Source of the DNA: an uncultured Veillonella sp.
GTDB lineage: Bacteria > Bacillota > Negativicutes > Veillonellales > Veillonellaceae
Reading direction: 5' to 3'
NCBI RefSeq assembly: GCF_938010505.1
Contig: NZ_CALLVP010000065.1
Location: 1 to 60,470, forward strand
DNA: 60,470 nt
Positions 34,542 through 43,265 of the stretch are shown piece after piece. The position numbers were made by a program, and so were the translations under genes. Under the pieces are notes generated by a model, which made no database searches, was not told the origin of the DNA, and was given only the letters and a program-made list of their open reading frames with translations. Within the stretch, counting starts at the first letter, position 1. Each line of letters opens with the position of its first letter.

Positions 34542-35270
34542 TTAGGCACGCTCACCTGTAAGACGGAATAACATTTCCTTATACGCTTCTTCAATATTAC
34601 CAAGATCTCGACGGAAACGGTCTTTGTCGAGTTTTTCACCAGTTGTAGCATCCCAGAAACGACATGTATCAGGAGAGATTTCATCACCTAATAATACCTC
34701 GCCTTTATGAGTGCCAAATTCTAATTTAAAATCTACAAGAGTTACGTTTTTAGTAGCCAAGAATTTTTTTAAAATATCGTTTACCTTTAAAGTAATAGTA
34801 GAGATTACGTCAAGTTGCTCTTGAGTAGCCCAACCAAGTGCAGTGATTTGGGATTCGTTGGCAAACGGATCGCCTAATTCATCGTTTTTATAGCAAAACT
34901 CAAGTATTGGATGTTTAAGTGGAGTTCCTTCTTCAATGCCAAAGCGTTTAGCCATAGAGCCAGCCGCAATATTACGAACGATAACTTCAAGAGGAACTAT
35001 TTTTAATGTAAGTACTGTTTGGTTGCGATCATCTTCACGACGAACGAAATGAGTTGGTACGCCTTCTTTTTTCAACAATTCAAAGAAGAAAGAGGAAATT
35101 TTGTTATTCAACACGCCTTTACCAAGGATGGTGTCATGTTTTTCACCATTAAATGCAGTGGCATCATCTTTGTAATGAACGATGTACTCATCTTTGTTAT
35201 CTGTTGCATATACTTGTTTTGCTTTGCCTTCGTACAATAATGTTAATTTTTCCAAATCGATGTTAGCCAT
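34542..35270 (-). CDS. purC: SAICAR synthetase
   Basis: 242 aa. LLYEGKAKQVYAT, YKDDATAFNGEK, HFVRREDDR, EVIVRNIAAGSMAKR and ISPDTCRFWD are clear family blocks. It couples CAIR and aspartate with ATP. It begins 101 bp after purE; that gap shows only AT-rich sequence and an AAGGAG ribosome site. Confidence 0.97.
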   Translation of the reverse strand: MANIDLEKLTLLYEGKAKQVYATDNKDEYIVHYKDDATAFNGEKHDTILGKGVLNNKISSFFFELLKKEGVPTHFVRREDDRNQTVLTLKIVPLEVIVRNIAAGSMAKRFGIEEGTPLKHPILEFCYKNDELGDPFANESQITALGWATQEQLDVISTITLKVNDILKKFLATKNVTLVDFKLEFGTHKGEVLLGDEISPDTCRFWDATTGEKLDKDRFRRDLGNIEEAYKEMLFRLTGERA

Positions 35271-35371
35271 GATCTTTCTCCTTTATCATAATTAATGATA
35301 CAAACTATGTAATAGATATCTAAATAAACGGTTTTTCTTAACCAATATTTAATCAGTGATGATTTAGATGA

Positions 35372-35863
35372 TTAAATTTGAACAGCACCTTGTAGTTCTG
35401 CATTGTCTGCTAAGACTTTATCTGCCATATCTTTACGATATTGTTGATATTGTTCTTTCAGGTCTTTATTGAAAGCTGCCCCAATCTGCACTGCAAAGAG
35501 CGCCGCATTTTTAGCACCGTCTACAGCCATTGTAGCTACAGGCATACCAGATGGCATTTGAACGATAGCAAGCAGAGAATCAATGCCCATTAAAGCCGTT
35601 GCATTAAGAGGGATGCCGATAACAGGTAGTGTAGTGAAACTCGCCACCACACCAGGTAAGTGAGCCGCCGCGCCAGCACCCGCAATAAAAGCGATAACCC
35701 CTTCATCTTCAAGTCGTGTGACAAAGTTCTTCACAGCCTCTGGTGTACGATGAGCTGAGGCAATAACCATTTCATAAGGAATATTAAACTCATCAAGTAC
35801 AGATGATGCCTTTTTCATTGTGTCTAGGTCAGACTTGCTGCCCATGATAATACCGACCTTCAT
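35372..35863 (-). CDS. purE: N5-CAIR mutase
   Basis: 163 aa. Class I PurE signatures are present: IMGSKSDLDTM, SAHRTPE, GAGAAAHLPGVVAS, and GVP-like GIPLNATALMGIDSLLAIVQMPSGMPVATMA (in part). Class I normally works with PurK, which is not seen in this window. The start is ATG at 35863, five bases after AGGAG. The upstream extension in this frame is the leader region. It heads the purine operon. Confidence 0.96.
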   Translation of the reverse strand: MKVGIIMGSKSDLDTMKKASSVLDEFNIPYEMVIASAHRTPEAVKNFVTRLEDEGVIAFIAGAGAAAHLPGVVASFTTLPVIGIPLNATALMGIDSLLAIVQMPSGMPVATMAVDGAKNAALFAVQIGAAFNKDLKEQYQQYRKDMADKVLADNAELQGAVQI

Positions 35864-35871
35864 AGATCCTC

Positions 35872-35964
35872 CTAATAAAAAAGCCCAGCCGAAACAGACT
35901 GGGACAAATGCGCACAAGTAGCCTCCGTAGACTTGCTTTGAATTTGTTGATTTGCATAGTTCAC
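35872..35964 (-). CDS. candidate 30-codon leader peptide of the pur operon
   Basis: GTG at 35964 lies seven bases after AAGGAGG, a strong ribosome site. The frame encodes 30 residues starting MNYANQQIQSKSTEA, with four Gln and six Ser, and stops at TAG inside the purE ribosome site (TAGGAGG). An intrinsic terminator stem lies within its last codons. This layout suggests translation-dependent attenuation. No peptide family is known to me. Confidence 0.5.
   Translation of the reverse strand: MNYANQQIQSKSTEATCAHLSQSVSAGLFY
35875..35904 (-). terminator. attenuator terminator in front of purE
   Basis: CCCAGTC (minus strand, 35897-35903) pairs with GGCTGGG (35884-35890), followed by CTTTTTTATT. 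It ends 12 bp before the purE ATG and after the promoter, so it is conditional by position. Confidence 0.75.
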
Positions 35965-35989
35965 GGCGCTACCTCCTTCTTGTACTCAA

Positions 35990-36018
35990 ATTGTAACACC
36001 TAACATTTACAAAAGCAA
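35990..36018 (-). promoter_or_regulatory. purE: promoter of the purine operon
   Basis: Minus strand: -35 TTGCTT (36013-36018), 17-bp spacer, -10 TACAAT (35990-35995). Upstream, CGAATAAT/ATTATTCG arms and a CCGAAC word (36069-36074) resemble PurR-box halves, weakly. Confidence 0.6.
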
Positions 36019-36210
36019 TACAATTTTCGAATAATCTTATATTAAATATTTTTATTATTCGCCATATTCCGAACTATTATAATAAAACAGATTACATTAT
36101 ATAGATTATGTTTAAATTAATCTGTAAAATATAATAACGTTTTTTACAATTTTAGAGTAACTCAAAGTAATTCTATTAATCAAATATTTGTATGATTTTT
36201 CTTATCCATA

Positions 36211-36250
36211 TAAAAAAGCGGATAACCCGGTTAAAAACAGGTTATCCGCT
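36211..36250 (-). terminator. terminator of the xpt operon
   Basis: AGCGGATAACC (36217-36227) pairs with GGTTATCCGCT (36240-36250). TTTTTTA follows on the minus strand. Confidence 0.9.
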
Positions 36251-36297
36251 CTTCATAATTCCGAACATTAGACCACTTAACTTGTATCTATTATTGA

Positions 36298-36738
36298 TTA
36301 GTGAGTACCGCTTTCAAAGGCAGCTTTCAATTCACCTACAGATTCAGGAATATAATCTACAATAGAAGACATCAACGCATACATCAATGCCGGCTCGAAC
36401 GCATCATCACCACACATATATACACAATCCAAGTATAAACTAGAATCTTGTTCATCGATATATAGTTTGTAATTTTTATACGTCGCATTATCCCGATTGA
36501 TTAAGGCATTCAAAGCGTTCATATTTTGTGCCGTTACCTTTTCAGGGCCCAACACCAAACGAATTACGCTATAAATACTGTTATCGAGAATGACGAACAA
36601 AGGCATATCCCATAATGGGGATTTGATATAAGAACGATATACTACAGTACCGTCTTCATCATCAAAATCCTTGCGTTCAAAAGATATGATTTCTTCTTCT
36701 TTCAAGAACTTATCAAATAATAAGGATTTAGGATTCAT
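36298..36738 (-). CDS. YbjN-like small protein, paralogue B
   Basis: 146 aa, soluble. The layout of alternating strands and a central helix (VYRSYIKSPLWDMPLFVILDNS, in part; then YKNYKLYIDEQDSSLYLDCVYMC) matches its upstream neighbour and resembles the YbjN/type III chaperone-like fold. Assignment is tentative. It follows paralogue A by 11 bp and ends the xpt operon. Function unknown; linkage with purine salvage is by position only. Confidence 0.65.
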   Translation of the reverse strand: MNPKSLLFDKFLKEEEIISFERKDFDDEDGTVVYRSYIKSPLWDMPLFVILDNSIYSVIRLVLGPEKVTAQNMNALNALINRDNATYKNYKLYIDEQDSSLYLDCVYMCGDDAFEPALMYALMSSIVDYIPESVGELKAAFESGTH

Positions 36739-36749
36739 AACAACCTCTA

Positions 36750-37196
36750 TTAAGCTAAACCAGCGACTTTAAGAATATCTTTATGTACAGCATCTAAATG
36801 CGGTTGAATTACTTCGAGCAAAAGATTTACTACTACGGTAGGATCAAATTGTTTATTTAAACATGGCATAGACACATCCATATAAATATTATTGTCTTCA
36901 ACGCTCACATAATATTTTGACACTTTATAATCTTGATTTAACGTGTTAAGCTCTTTCAACACGGCAGGAATCACTTTTTCATCAATAGATGTTGTTGTGA
37001 TAGCAATGCGTGCATAAGTAAACGCGGAATCGTCTACAACGATGAACACAGGTAGGCTATGGTCATGAACATCCAAACGACCATGATATACAACTGTATT
37101 AAGATCATCTGTCATTTCTTCCTTTGTAAACCAAGTGTTGCCGCCTTTGTTAAGATCAGCAACGAGTAAGTCGAATTTTTCTGCTTTTTTATTCAT
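36750..37196 (-). CDS. YbjN-like small protein, paralogue A
   Basis: 148 aa, soluble. It shares order and spacing with the next gene: an acidic N-terminus, TVVYHGRLDVHDHSLPVFIVVDDS (in part), then YKVSKYYVSVEDNNIYMDVSMPC. The pair probably arose by tandem duplication. The start is ATG at 37196 with AGAGGGAATT upstream; a TTG further up is inside the ribosome site. It lies 27 bp after xpt. The family call is tentative. Confidence 0.65.
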   Translation of the reverse strand: MNKKAEKFDLLVADLNKGGNTWFTKEEMTDDLNTVVYHGRLDVHDHSLPVFIVVDDSAFTYARIAITTTSIDEKVIPAVLKELNTLNQDYKVSKYYVSVEDNNIYMDVSMPCLNKQFDPTVVVNLLLEVIQPHLDAVHKDILKVAGLA

Positions 37197-37223
37197 AATT
37201 CCCTCTAACAATAATCAGACTAA

Positions 37224-37799
37224 TTAGTCTTCGATAAACACACAACCATTATCTTTGAATTCTTTAATGCGAACTAAAGACTCTACACGGTAGCCCGCAT
37301 TTTCGAGGCGTTCACGACCAGGTTGGAAGGATTTTTCGATAGCAATAGCCATTCCTACCACTTCATCACCTGCGTCTTGAACCAATCTAGCAAGGCCCAT
37401 AGCAGCCTCACCAGATGCCAAGAAGTCATCGATAATCAACACTTTTTCGCCAGCTGGCAAGAATTTTTTAGAAATAGTGATATCATAATTCTCTTCTTTT
37501 GTATAAGAGTACACAACACTATGATATACATCATCTACCATAAGGATGGATTTTTTCTTACGCGCAAATACCAATGGCACGTCTAGTTCAAGCGCGGCCA
37601 TCAACGCCAACGCAATACCAGATGCTTCGATGGTAACAATACGTTGTACACCTGCATCACGGTAACGATCCGCGATTTCTTTACCAATTGCCTTAAACAA
37701 TTGTGGATCGATTTGATGGTTTAAGAAACCATCTACTTTCAGCACCCGATTATTGAGGACAATCCCCTCTTCACGAATGCGTTCTTTTAATAATTCCAT
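37224..37799 (-). CDS. xpt: xanthine phosphoribosyltransferase
   Basis: 191 aa. It matches the Xpt layout end to end: MELLKERIREEGIVLNNRVL, VDGFLNHQIDP, IVTIEASGIALA, VFARKKKS, the PRPP loop VLIIDDFLASGEA and EKSFQPGRERLENAGYRVESL (in part). It salvages xanthine to XMP. The start is ATG at 37799, nine bases after GGAGG. It is first gene of an operon with two YbjN-like proteins. No purine riboswitch is visible upstream. Confidence 0.95.
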   Translation of the reverse strand: MELLKERIREEGIVLNNRVLKVDGFLNHQIDPQLFKAIGKEIADRYRDAGVQRIVTIEASGIALALMAALELDVPLVFARKKKSILMVDDVYHSVVYSYTKEENYDITISKKFLPAGEKVLIIDDFLASGEAAMGLARLVQDAGDEVVGMAIAIEKSFQPGRERLENAGYRVESLVRIKEFKDNGCVFIED

Positions 37800-37880
37800 G
37801 TGCTCATACCTCCGCATAACTATCTTTAAATTTTAACGTAAACAACCCCTTAGGGTCAACCTATATCTAGTAAAAGTCTT

Positions 37881-37909
37881 ATAATATAACCCATAAATGT
37901 CATTGCCAA
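37881..37909 (-). promoter_or_regulatory. xpt: promoter of xpt
   Basis: Minus strand: -35 TTGGCA (37904-37909), 17-bp spacer, -10 TATTAT (37881-37886). The predicted leader is about 75 bases and holds only a small CCC-TAA-GGG hairpin. Confidence 0.7.
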
Positions 37910-37998
37910 TATGACTTAAATATTTTGTATATGAATTATATAACTCAACTGCTTTATAAGAATATAATATAGCACGGCAAAACTTATACTAATATATA

Positions 37999-38038
37999 AA
38001 AAGACACACTTTAAGAAAGTTTCCTAAAGTATGTCTTT
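37999..38038 (-). terminator. terminator of the LysR gene
   Basis: AAAGACATACTTTAGG pairs with CTTAAAGTGTGTCTTT (one G-T pair and one mismatch), followed by a TT-rich tail on the minus strand. Confidence 0.8.
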
Positions 38039-38053
38039 AAACATGTCTTTTTC

Positions 38054-38959
38054 TTATAAAATTTTATCTCGAGTACTTTCACGATTAACTAGCAAGGAAG
38101 TAAATCTCGCAGCCCCTTCAGATTGAGGAACCAAGCGTGAGCGCACAAGCACAATGTCCCGTGTTGGTACCGGAATATCTGTATCGATGCGCACAATCGT
38201 CCCTTCTTGCATTTTTTGTTGCACCACATGATTAGGCAACATGGAAATACCCATATTGATTTCTACAAGGTCTAGTAATACATCGACGCTACCTAATTCA
38301 AAGCGAGGCTTACGACAAGCGCCATGAGTCACATCGTCAAAGAATGTACGACTAGCAGAGCCTTTATGCAAGAGCAAAATAGGCTCGTTAAGAAGGCGCC
38401 CTTGATCAAAGAATCCCGCCCCTTTATAGTCAGGACCGCCAACAAAGACGTCTTGAATTGTAGCTAGCGTAGTTACCTCTAACTGAGGATTATCTCTCAA
38501 TCCCTCATAATCATTAACCACAGCTAATTGCGCCTCTTTATTGAGTACCAATTCTACACAATCAGGAGACGGACGATTGATAATATGTAAGCCAATTTCA
38601 CTTTCTTGTAATTGCCATTTATGGAAATAAGGCAATAAGAAATGGCGACACAAAGTATCTGTGGCAGCCAAATTTAAACTTTCATAAGCTTGGTTAACGC
38701 GTTCTTGTAATTGGGTAACACCATTATCAAGAATGGAAAAAGCTTTAGCTACCGTATCAAACAATTCTTTGCCTTCTGGCGTGAACCCTACAGATTTTGT
38801 AGTGCGCACGAAAAGAGGCATATTAAGTTCCCCTTCTAATTGTTTAATACTTTGACTGATGGCGGATTGGGACACGCCTAATTCTTTTGCGGCACGAGAA
38901 AAGGATAAATATAAGCCTACCCCTAAAAAGGTTCTATATAAATCTGCAGATACTGCCAT
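38054..38959 (-). CDS. LysR family transcriptional regulator
   Basis: 301 aa. The N-terminal winged helix is standard (FLGVGLYLSFSRAAKELGVSQSAISQSIKQLE, in part), followed by the periplasmic-binding-like effector domain. The start is ATG at 38959 with GAGGTG six bases upstream; the GTG three codons earlier overlaps that site. It is transcribed divergently from purL across a 267-bp gap carrying dyads with T-N11-A spacing. It could control purL or itself. The effector is unknown. Confidence 0.9.
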   Translation of the reverse strand: MAVSADLYRTFLGVGLYLSFSRAAKELGVSQSAISQSIKQLEGELNMPLFVRTTKSVGFTPEGKELFDTVAKAFSILDNGVTQLQERVNQAYESLNLAATDTLCRHFLLPYFHKWQLQESEIGLHIINRPSPDCVELVLNKEAQLAVVNDYEGLRDNPQLEVTTLATIQDVFVGGPDYKGAGFFDQGRLLNEPILLLHKGSASRTFFDDVTHGACRKPRFELGSVDVLLDLVEINMGISMLPNHVVQQKMQEGTIVRIDTDIPVPTRDIVLVRSRLVPQSEGAARFTSLLVNRESTRDKIL

Positions 38960-38972
38960 TTTATTCACCTCT

Positions 38973-38991
38973 GTTATATACTAATAGTAAC
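38973..38991. promoter_or_regulatory. candidate LysR operator (GTTA-N11-TAAC)
   Basis: GTTATATACTAATAGTAAC is an imperfect dyad with the T-N11-A spacing of LysR sites, 14 bp before the regulator's ATG. A second dyad, TTAG-N5-CTAA, occurs near 39115. Confidence 0.45.
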
Positions 38992-39226
38992 GTCTTACTT
39001 TTAAATATACATATCATTACTCTATTATAACTATAGACTCTCAATATATAATGAATATGTAGAAATCTTCATGAAAGTTAGGTCTTATGACCTTCATGAA
39101 CTTTTCATATTCATTAGTATTTCTAATCTTTTCATTAGTAAGATTATCTTTACTTATAAGTCTAGACCGACTATACTTAATTTGTCAATATCCCATAGGG
39201 AATTATATACATTACAGGAGGCTACA

Positions 39227-42200
39227 ATGGCTATACAACGATTATTCGTAACAAAACGAGAATCTTTCAACCAAGAAGCACAACGCATGTTACATACCTT
39301 ACAACAGGAATTATCTATGCCTGCTACAAATGTAACTATCTATGAACGATACGACATTGAAAATTTAGATGCAAAAGATTTAGAGTCTGCAAAAAATCTA
39401 ATTTTCTCCGAACCTCCTGTAGATACAGTATTAGAAGAAATTCCAAATGTTCAAGGCTTTGTATTCGCTGTTGAATATGTGCCAGGTCAGTACGATCAAC
39501 GTGCTGACAGTGCAGAGCAATGTATTTCTATGCTCACCCTCACATCTGGCCACATCGTACGCTGCGCTCGCGTATACGCTATAGAAGGTACTTTCACAAA
39601 AGAACAGGAAAATGCCATCAAAGCATACTACATTAACCCTGTTGATTCCCGCGAAGCGAGCCTTGATGTGCCAAATACATTAGCTCTCAATTTAGAAGAT
39701 CCAAAGCCAGTGGCAACAATCGATCGCTTTACTACGATGAGCGATGCTGATTTAGAAGCGCTCATCAAAAACTACGGTCTTGCTATGACATTAGCAGACC
39801 TTCAAATGATTAGACAACAATACGCAGAGGTAGAACACCGCGATCCTACGATTACAGAAATTCGACTCTTCGATACATATTGGTCTGACCACTGCCGTCA
39901 CACTACCTTTATGACGGAATTGACGGATATCACTATTGAAGACAGTCGCTTCACAGGCTCTATAAAGGAAGCCCTCGAAGAATATATGGACGGCCGTACT
40001 GAGCTCTACACGACTAAGAAAAAAGCTCGCTCCCTCATGGACATGGCTACATTGGCTGTAAAAGAATTGCGCCACGCTGGCGGTCTAACAAATCTCGATG
40101 AATCCGATGAAATCAATGCATGTACCATCATCGTACCTGTCGATGTAAACGGCAAAACCGAAGAATGGTTATTATTGTTCAAAAACGAAACCCATAACCA
40201 CCCTACCGAAATCGAACCATTTGGTGGCGCAGCTACCTGTTTAGGTGGCTGTATTCGCGACCCATTGAGTGGCCGCGCTTATGTATACCAAGCTATGCGC
40301 ATCACAGGCTCTGGCGATCCACATACAAGCCTTGAAAATACGTTAGAAGGAAAACTACCACAAAAGAAAATCACCCAAGAAGCGGCTCGTGGCTATTCCT
40401 CTTACGGCAACCAAATTGGCCTTGCTACAGGTGAAGTAAAAGAATATTACCATCCTGGCTACGTAGCGAAACGCATGGAAATTGGTGCTGTTATCGGTGC
40501 CGCGCCTCGCAACCAAGTTCGCCGCGAAGAGCCGACTGCCGGTGATGTTGTAGTATTGCTGGGTGGTAAAACTGGTCGTGATGGCTGTGGTGGCGCTACA
40601 GGTTCCTCTAAAGAACATACCGTTGACTCTCTAGCCACATGCGGTGCAGAGGTTCAAAAAGGCAATGCTCTTACAGAGCGTAAAATCCAACGTTTATTCC
40701 GTCGTGGCGAAGTAACGACACTTATCAAACGTTGTAATGACTTCGGCGCAGGCGGTGTATCTGTCGCTATCGGTGAATTAACTGATGGTTTATCAATCAA
40801 TCTCGACTTAGTCCCTAAAAAATACGCTGGCCTCGATGGTACAGAGTTAGCCATTTCTGAATCACAAGAGCGCATGGCCTGTGTCATCGCCGCTTCTGAT
40901 GTAGAAGCGTTCAAAGCATACTGCGACGAAGAAAACTTGGAATGCACAGTTGTAGCTGAGGTAACTGATACAAATCGCCTTGTTATGAACTGGAATGGCG
41001 AAACAATTGTAGATATTAGCCGCGACTTTTTAAATACAAATGGTGCTAGCCAACAACAAGAAGCTATCGTAAAAGCTCCGGCAGATCGCTCTTACTTCTT
41101 ACGCGGTTCTGCTAGTGCAGATAACTTCAAAGAAAAATGGCTCGCAGCCGTATCCGATTTAAATGCAGCCTCCCAACAAGGCTTAGCAGAACGCTTTGAC
41201 AGCACTGTGGGTGCTAATACGGTGCTCATGCCATTCGGTGGTAAGTTCCAAAAAACGCCTACCCAAGGCATGGTAGCCAAATTACCTGTTCTAAACGGTG
41301 AAACTACAACAGCCAGCATCATGACTCATGGCTTTGTACCTGAGTTATCTGCATGGAGCCCTTATCATGGTGCACAATATGCAGTGCTTTTATCTGTAGC
41401 AAAATTAGTAGCTCTTGGCGGTCGCCGTGAAGATGCATACTTAACATTACAAGAATATTTCGAACGCCTCAACTCTAAAGAATCTTGGGGTAAACCAGTA
41501 GCTGCACTTCTCGGTGCTTATAAGGCACAAAAAGAACTTGAAATCGGCGCTATCGGCGGCAAAGACTCTATGAGCGGTACATTTATGGACCTTACGGTTC
41601 CGCCTACCCTCGTATCCTTTGCGGTTGGTACAGCTAATATAGATAATATCGTGAGCCAAGACCTTAAAGGCGTAGATCACCGCCTTGTATTCTTTGATGT
41701 ACCTCGTACATACGATGACACTCCTGATTGGGATCGATTCAAAGAAAACTGCGATACACTACAAGAACAAATTGAAAAAGGTCGCGTTTACTCCGCCTAT
41801 GTAGTTGATCAAGGCGGCATTCCTGAAGCAGTAACAAAAATGGCGCTCGGCAATAATATCGGTGTTAAATTCGATAAATACGCTGAACGTGGTATCTTCC
41901 AACCAGCTCTCGGTTCCTTCATCGTTGAAGTAGATATTACAGCTGTTAACTATCTTTTAGAGTTGCCTGATGTGAAAGTTATCGGTGTAACCCAATCAAA
42001 TCCTGTTATCAAATGGGAAGGTCAATCCGTATCGCTCAAAGAAGTGCAAGCGGCCTATGAAGCACCTCTAAGCGATATCTTCCCAATGTACGCACCAAAC
42101 GGCTTTGGTGAAGCAGTCGCTTACATTCATGACCAACACGCTAAGCCTCGCAGCGCATCCTTAGGTGCAAAACCAAAAGTTCTCATCCCAGTATTCCCTG

Positions 42201-42967
42201 GTACAAACTGTGAATTCGACTCTGCTCGTGCCTTTGAGCGGGCTGGTGCAGAAACAGATATCGTGCTCATCCGCAACCAAACTCCAGAACAATTAAAAGA
42301 ATCTATCGACGTAATCAAAGCTAAATTAGCAGAGTCTCAAATTCTTATGTTCCCAGGAGGTTTCAGCGCTGGTGACGAGCCAGATGGTTCTGGTAAATTC
42401 ATGGCTACCCTCTTCCGCAATCCATACCTTGCAGAAGGCTTAGAAAACCTCTTGTACAAACAAGATGGCCTTGTATTAGGTATTTGTAACGGCTTCCAAG
42501 CACTTATCAAGTTAGGCTTGTTACCTGGTGGACACATTGAAACCTTAACCGAAGATCATCCTACATTGACATACAACACGATTGGTCGTCACTTGTCTCG
42601 CATGGTCAACACGAAAGTTATTTCCACTAAATCTCCGTGGATGAGCGATGCCAAGGCAGGTGAAATTTACACAGTACCAATTTCCCACGGCGAAGGTCGA
42701 TTTATTGCTTCCCCTCAACAAGTGTTAGAGTTCAATAAAACTGGCCAAATCGCTACACAATATGTAGACTTTGATGGTATTGCCTCCATGGATAGTCGCT
42801 TCAATCCAAATCAATCTGTAGCCGCTATCGAAGGTATTTATAGTCCTGATGGTCGCGTATTCGGCAAAATGGCACACTCCGAACGCTGTGGTGCAGGCAT
42901 TAGCAAAAATATTCCTGGACAACTAGAAATGCCAATCTTTACATCTGGCGTAAAATACTTTAAATAA
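39227..42967 (+). CDS. purL: phosphoribosylformylglycinamidine synthase, single-chain
   Basis: 1246 aa, fusing all three modules: an N-terminal PurS-like region, the two ATP-binding halves (NETHNHPTEIEPFGGAATCLGG in part; IGGKDSMSGTF) and a C-terminal glutaminase (VFPGTNCEFDS, GGFSAGDEPDGSGKF, catalytic Cys in GICNGFQALIKLG, HGEGRF). It converts FGAR to FGAM with glutamine. This is the large form, not the PurS/L/Q set of bacilli. The start is ATG at 39227 with AGGAGG five bases upstream; the longer frame passes through the promoter region. It is separated from the main pur operon and on the other strand. Confidence 0.96.
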   Translation: MAIQRLFVTKRESFNQEAQRMLHTLQQELSMPATNVTIYERYDIENLDAKDLESAKNLIFSEPPVDTVLEEIPNVQGFVFAVEYVPGQYDQRADSAEQCISMLTLTSGHIVRCARVYAIEGTFTKEQENAIKAYYINPVDSREASLDVPNTLALNLEDPKPVATIDRFTTMSDADLEALIKNYGLAMTLADLQMIRQQYAEVEHRDPTITEIRLFDTYWSDHCRHTTFMTELTDITIEDSRFTGSIKEALEEYMDGRTELYTTKKKARSLMDMATLAVKELRHAGGLTNLDESDEINACTIIVPVDVNGKTEEWLLLFKNETHNHPTEIEPFGGAATCLGGCIRDPLSGRAYVYQAMRITGSGDPHTSLENTLEGKLPQKKITQEAARGYSSYGNQIGLATGEVKEYYHPGYVAKRMEIGAVIGAAPRNQVRREEPTAGDVVVLLGGKTGRDGCGGATGSSKEHTVDSLATCGAEVQKGNALTERKIQRLFRRGEVTTLIKRCNDFGAGGVSVAIGELTDGLSINLDLVPKKYAGLDGTELAISESQERMACVIAASDVEAFKAYCDEENLECTVVAEVTDTNRLVMNWNGETIVDISRDFLNTNGASQQQEAIVKAPADRSYFLRGSASADNFKEKWLAAVSDLNAASQQGLAERFDSTVGANTVLMPFGGKFQKTPTQGMVAKLPVLNGETTTASIMTHGFVPELSAWSPYHGAQYAVLLSVAKLVALGGRREDAYLTLQEYFERLNSKESWGKPVAALLGAYKAQKELEIGAIGGKDSMSGTFMDLTVPPTLVSFAVGTANIDNIVSQDLKGVDHRLVFFDVPRTYDDTPDWDRFKENCDTLQEQIEKGRVYSAYVVDQGGIPEAVTKMALGNNIGVKFDKYAERGIFQPALGSFIVEVDITAVNYLLELPDVKVIGVTQSNPVIKWEGQSVSLKEVQAAYEAPLSDIFPMYAPNGFGEAVAYIHDQHAKPRSASLGAKPKVLIPVFPGTNCEFDSARAFERAGAETDIVLIRNQTPEQLKESIDVIKAKLAESQILMFPGGFSAGDEPDGSGKFMATLFRNPYLAEGLENLLYKQDGLVLGICNGFQALIKLGLLPGGHIETLTEDHPTLTYNTIGRHLSRMVNTKVISTKSPWMSDAKAGEIYTVPISHGEGRFIASPQQVLEFNKTGQIATQYVDFDGIASMDSRFNPNQSVAAIEGIYSPDGRVFGKMAHSERCGAGISKNIPGQLEMPIFTSGVKYFK

Positions 42968-42984
42968 TTTGTTACTATACTTTC

Positions 42985-43017
42985 ATGTGAAAGCCTACTA
43001 CTCACAGTAGGCTTTTC
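42985..43017 (+). terminator. terminator of purL
   Basis: AAAGCCTAC pairs with GTAGGCTTT around an eight-base loop, followed by TCTCATTTT. Confidence 0.8.
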
Positions 43018-43265
43018 TCATTTTATAAAATATTATATCTATACGAATTAAAATCATAATACGCCAAATAAGCCCTACCTATTCCCCTCAAAACTATATA
43101 GGTAGCTACTATGCAAATGATATCTTTCACATTTTCCATATTTGCAAAGCCTATCATATTGATTTTTTTCGAAAATATTAGTATTATTAATTGATAACAT
43201 ATTTACAGACATGAGTTTTATGTAAACCTATACATACCTAGTGTGAGTTAAGAAAGGATTTTATT

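Larger units (their letters stand above)
35965..36297. other. 333-bp regulatory gap between purE leader and xpt operon
   Basis: It holds the pur promoter, the inverted CGAATAAT words and, at its left in transcription of the next operon, the terminator at 36211-36250. No gene is visible. Confidence 0.55.

Noticed and set aside
35926..35980. ZTP (pfl) riboswitch in the purE leader
   Set aside because: CCGUGAAC is present, but the class core and the 3' CCGCC element are missing; a translated leader explains the layout better.
36055..36080. PurR box pair upstream of purE
   Set aside because: One CCGAAC word fits, but the second half and spacing do not; reported only as weak resemblance.
37800..38053. 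Purine riboswitch ahead of xpt
   Set aside because: The conserved junction and loop words of the guanine/adenine class are absent; the leader is only about 75 bases with a small hairpin.
39071..39226. N-terminal extension of purL by 52 codons
   Set aside because: It reads through promoter-like and repeat sequence; AGGAGG lies five bases before the ATG at 39227 and the protein family starts there.
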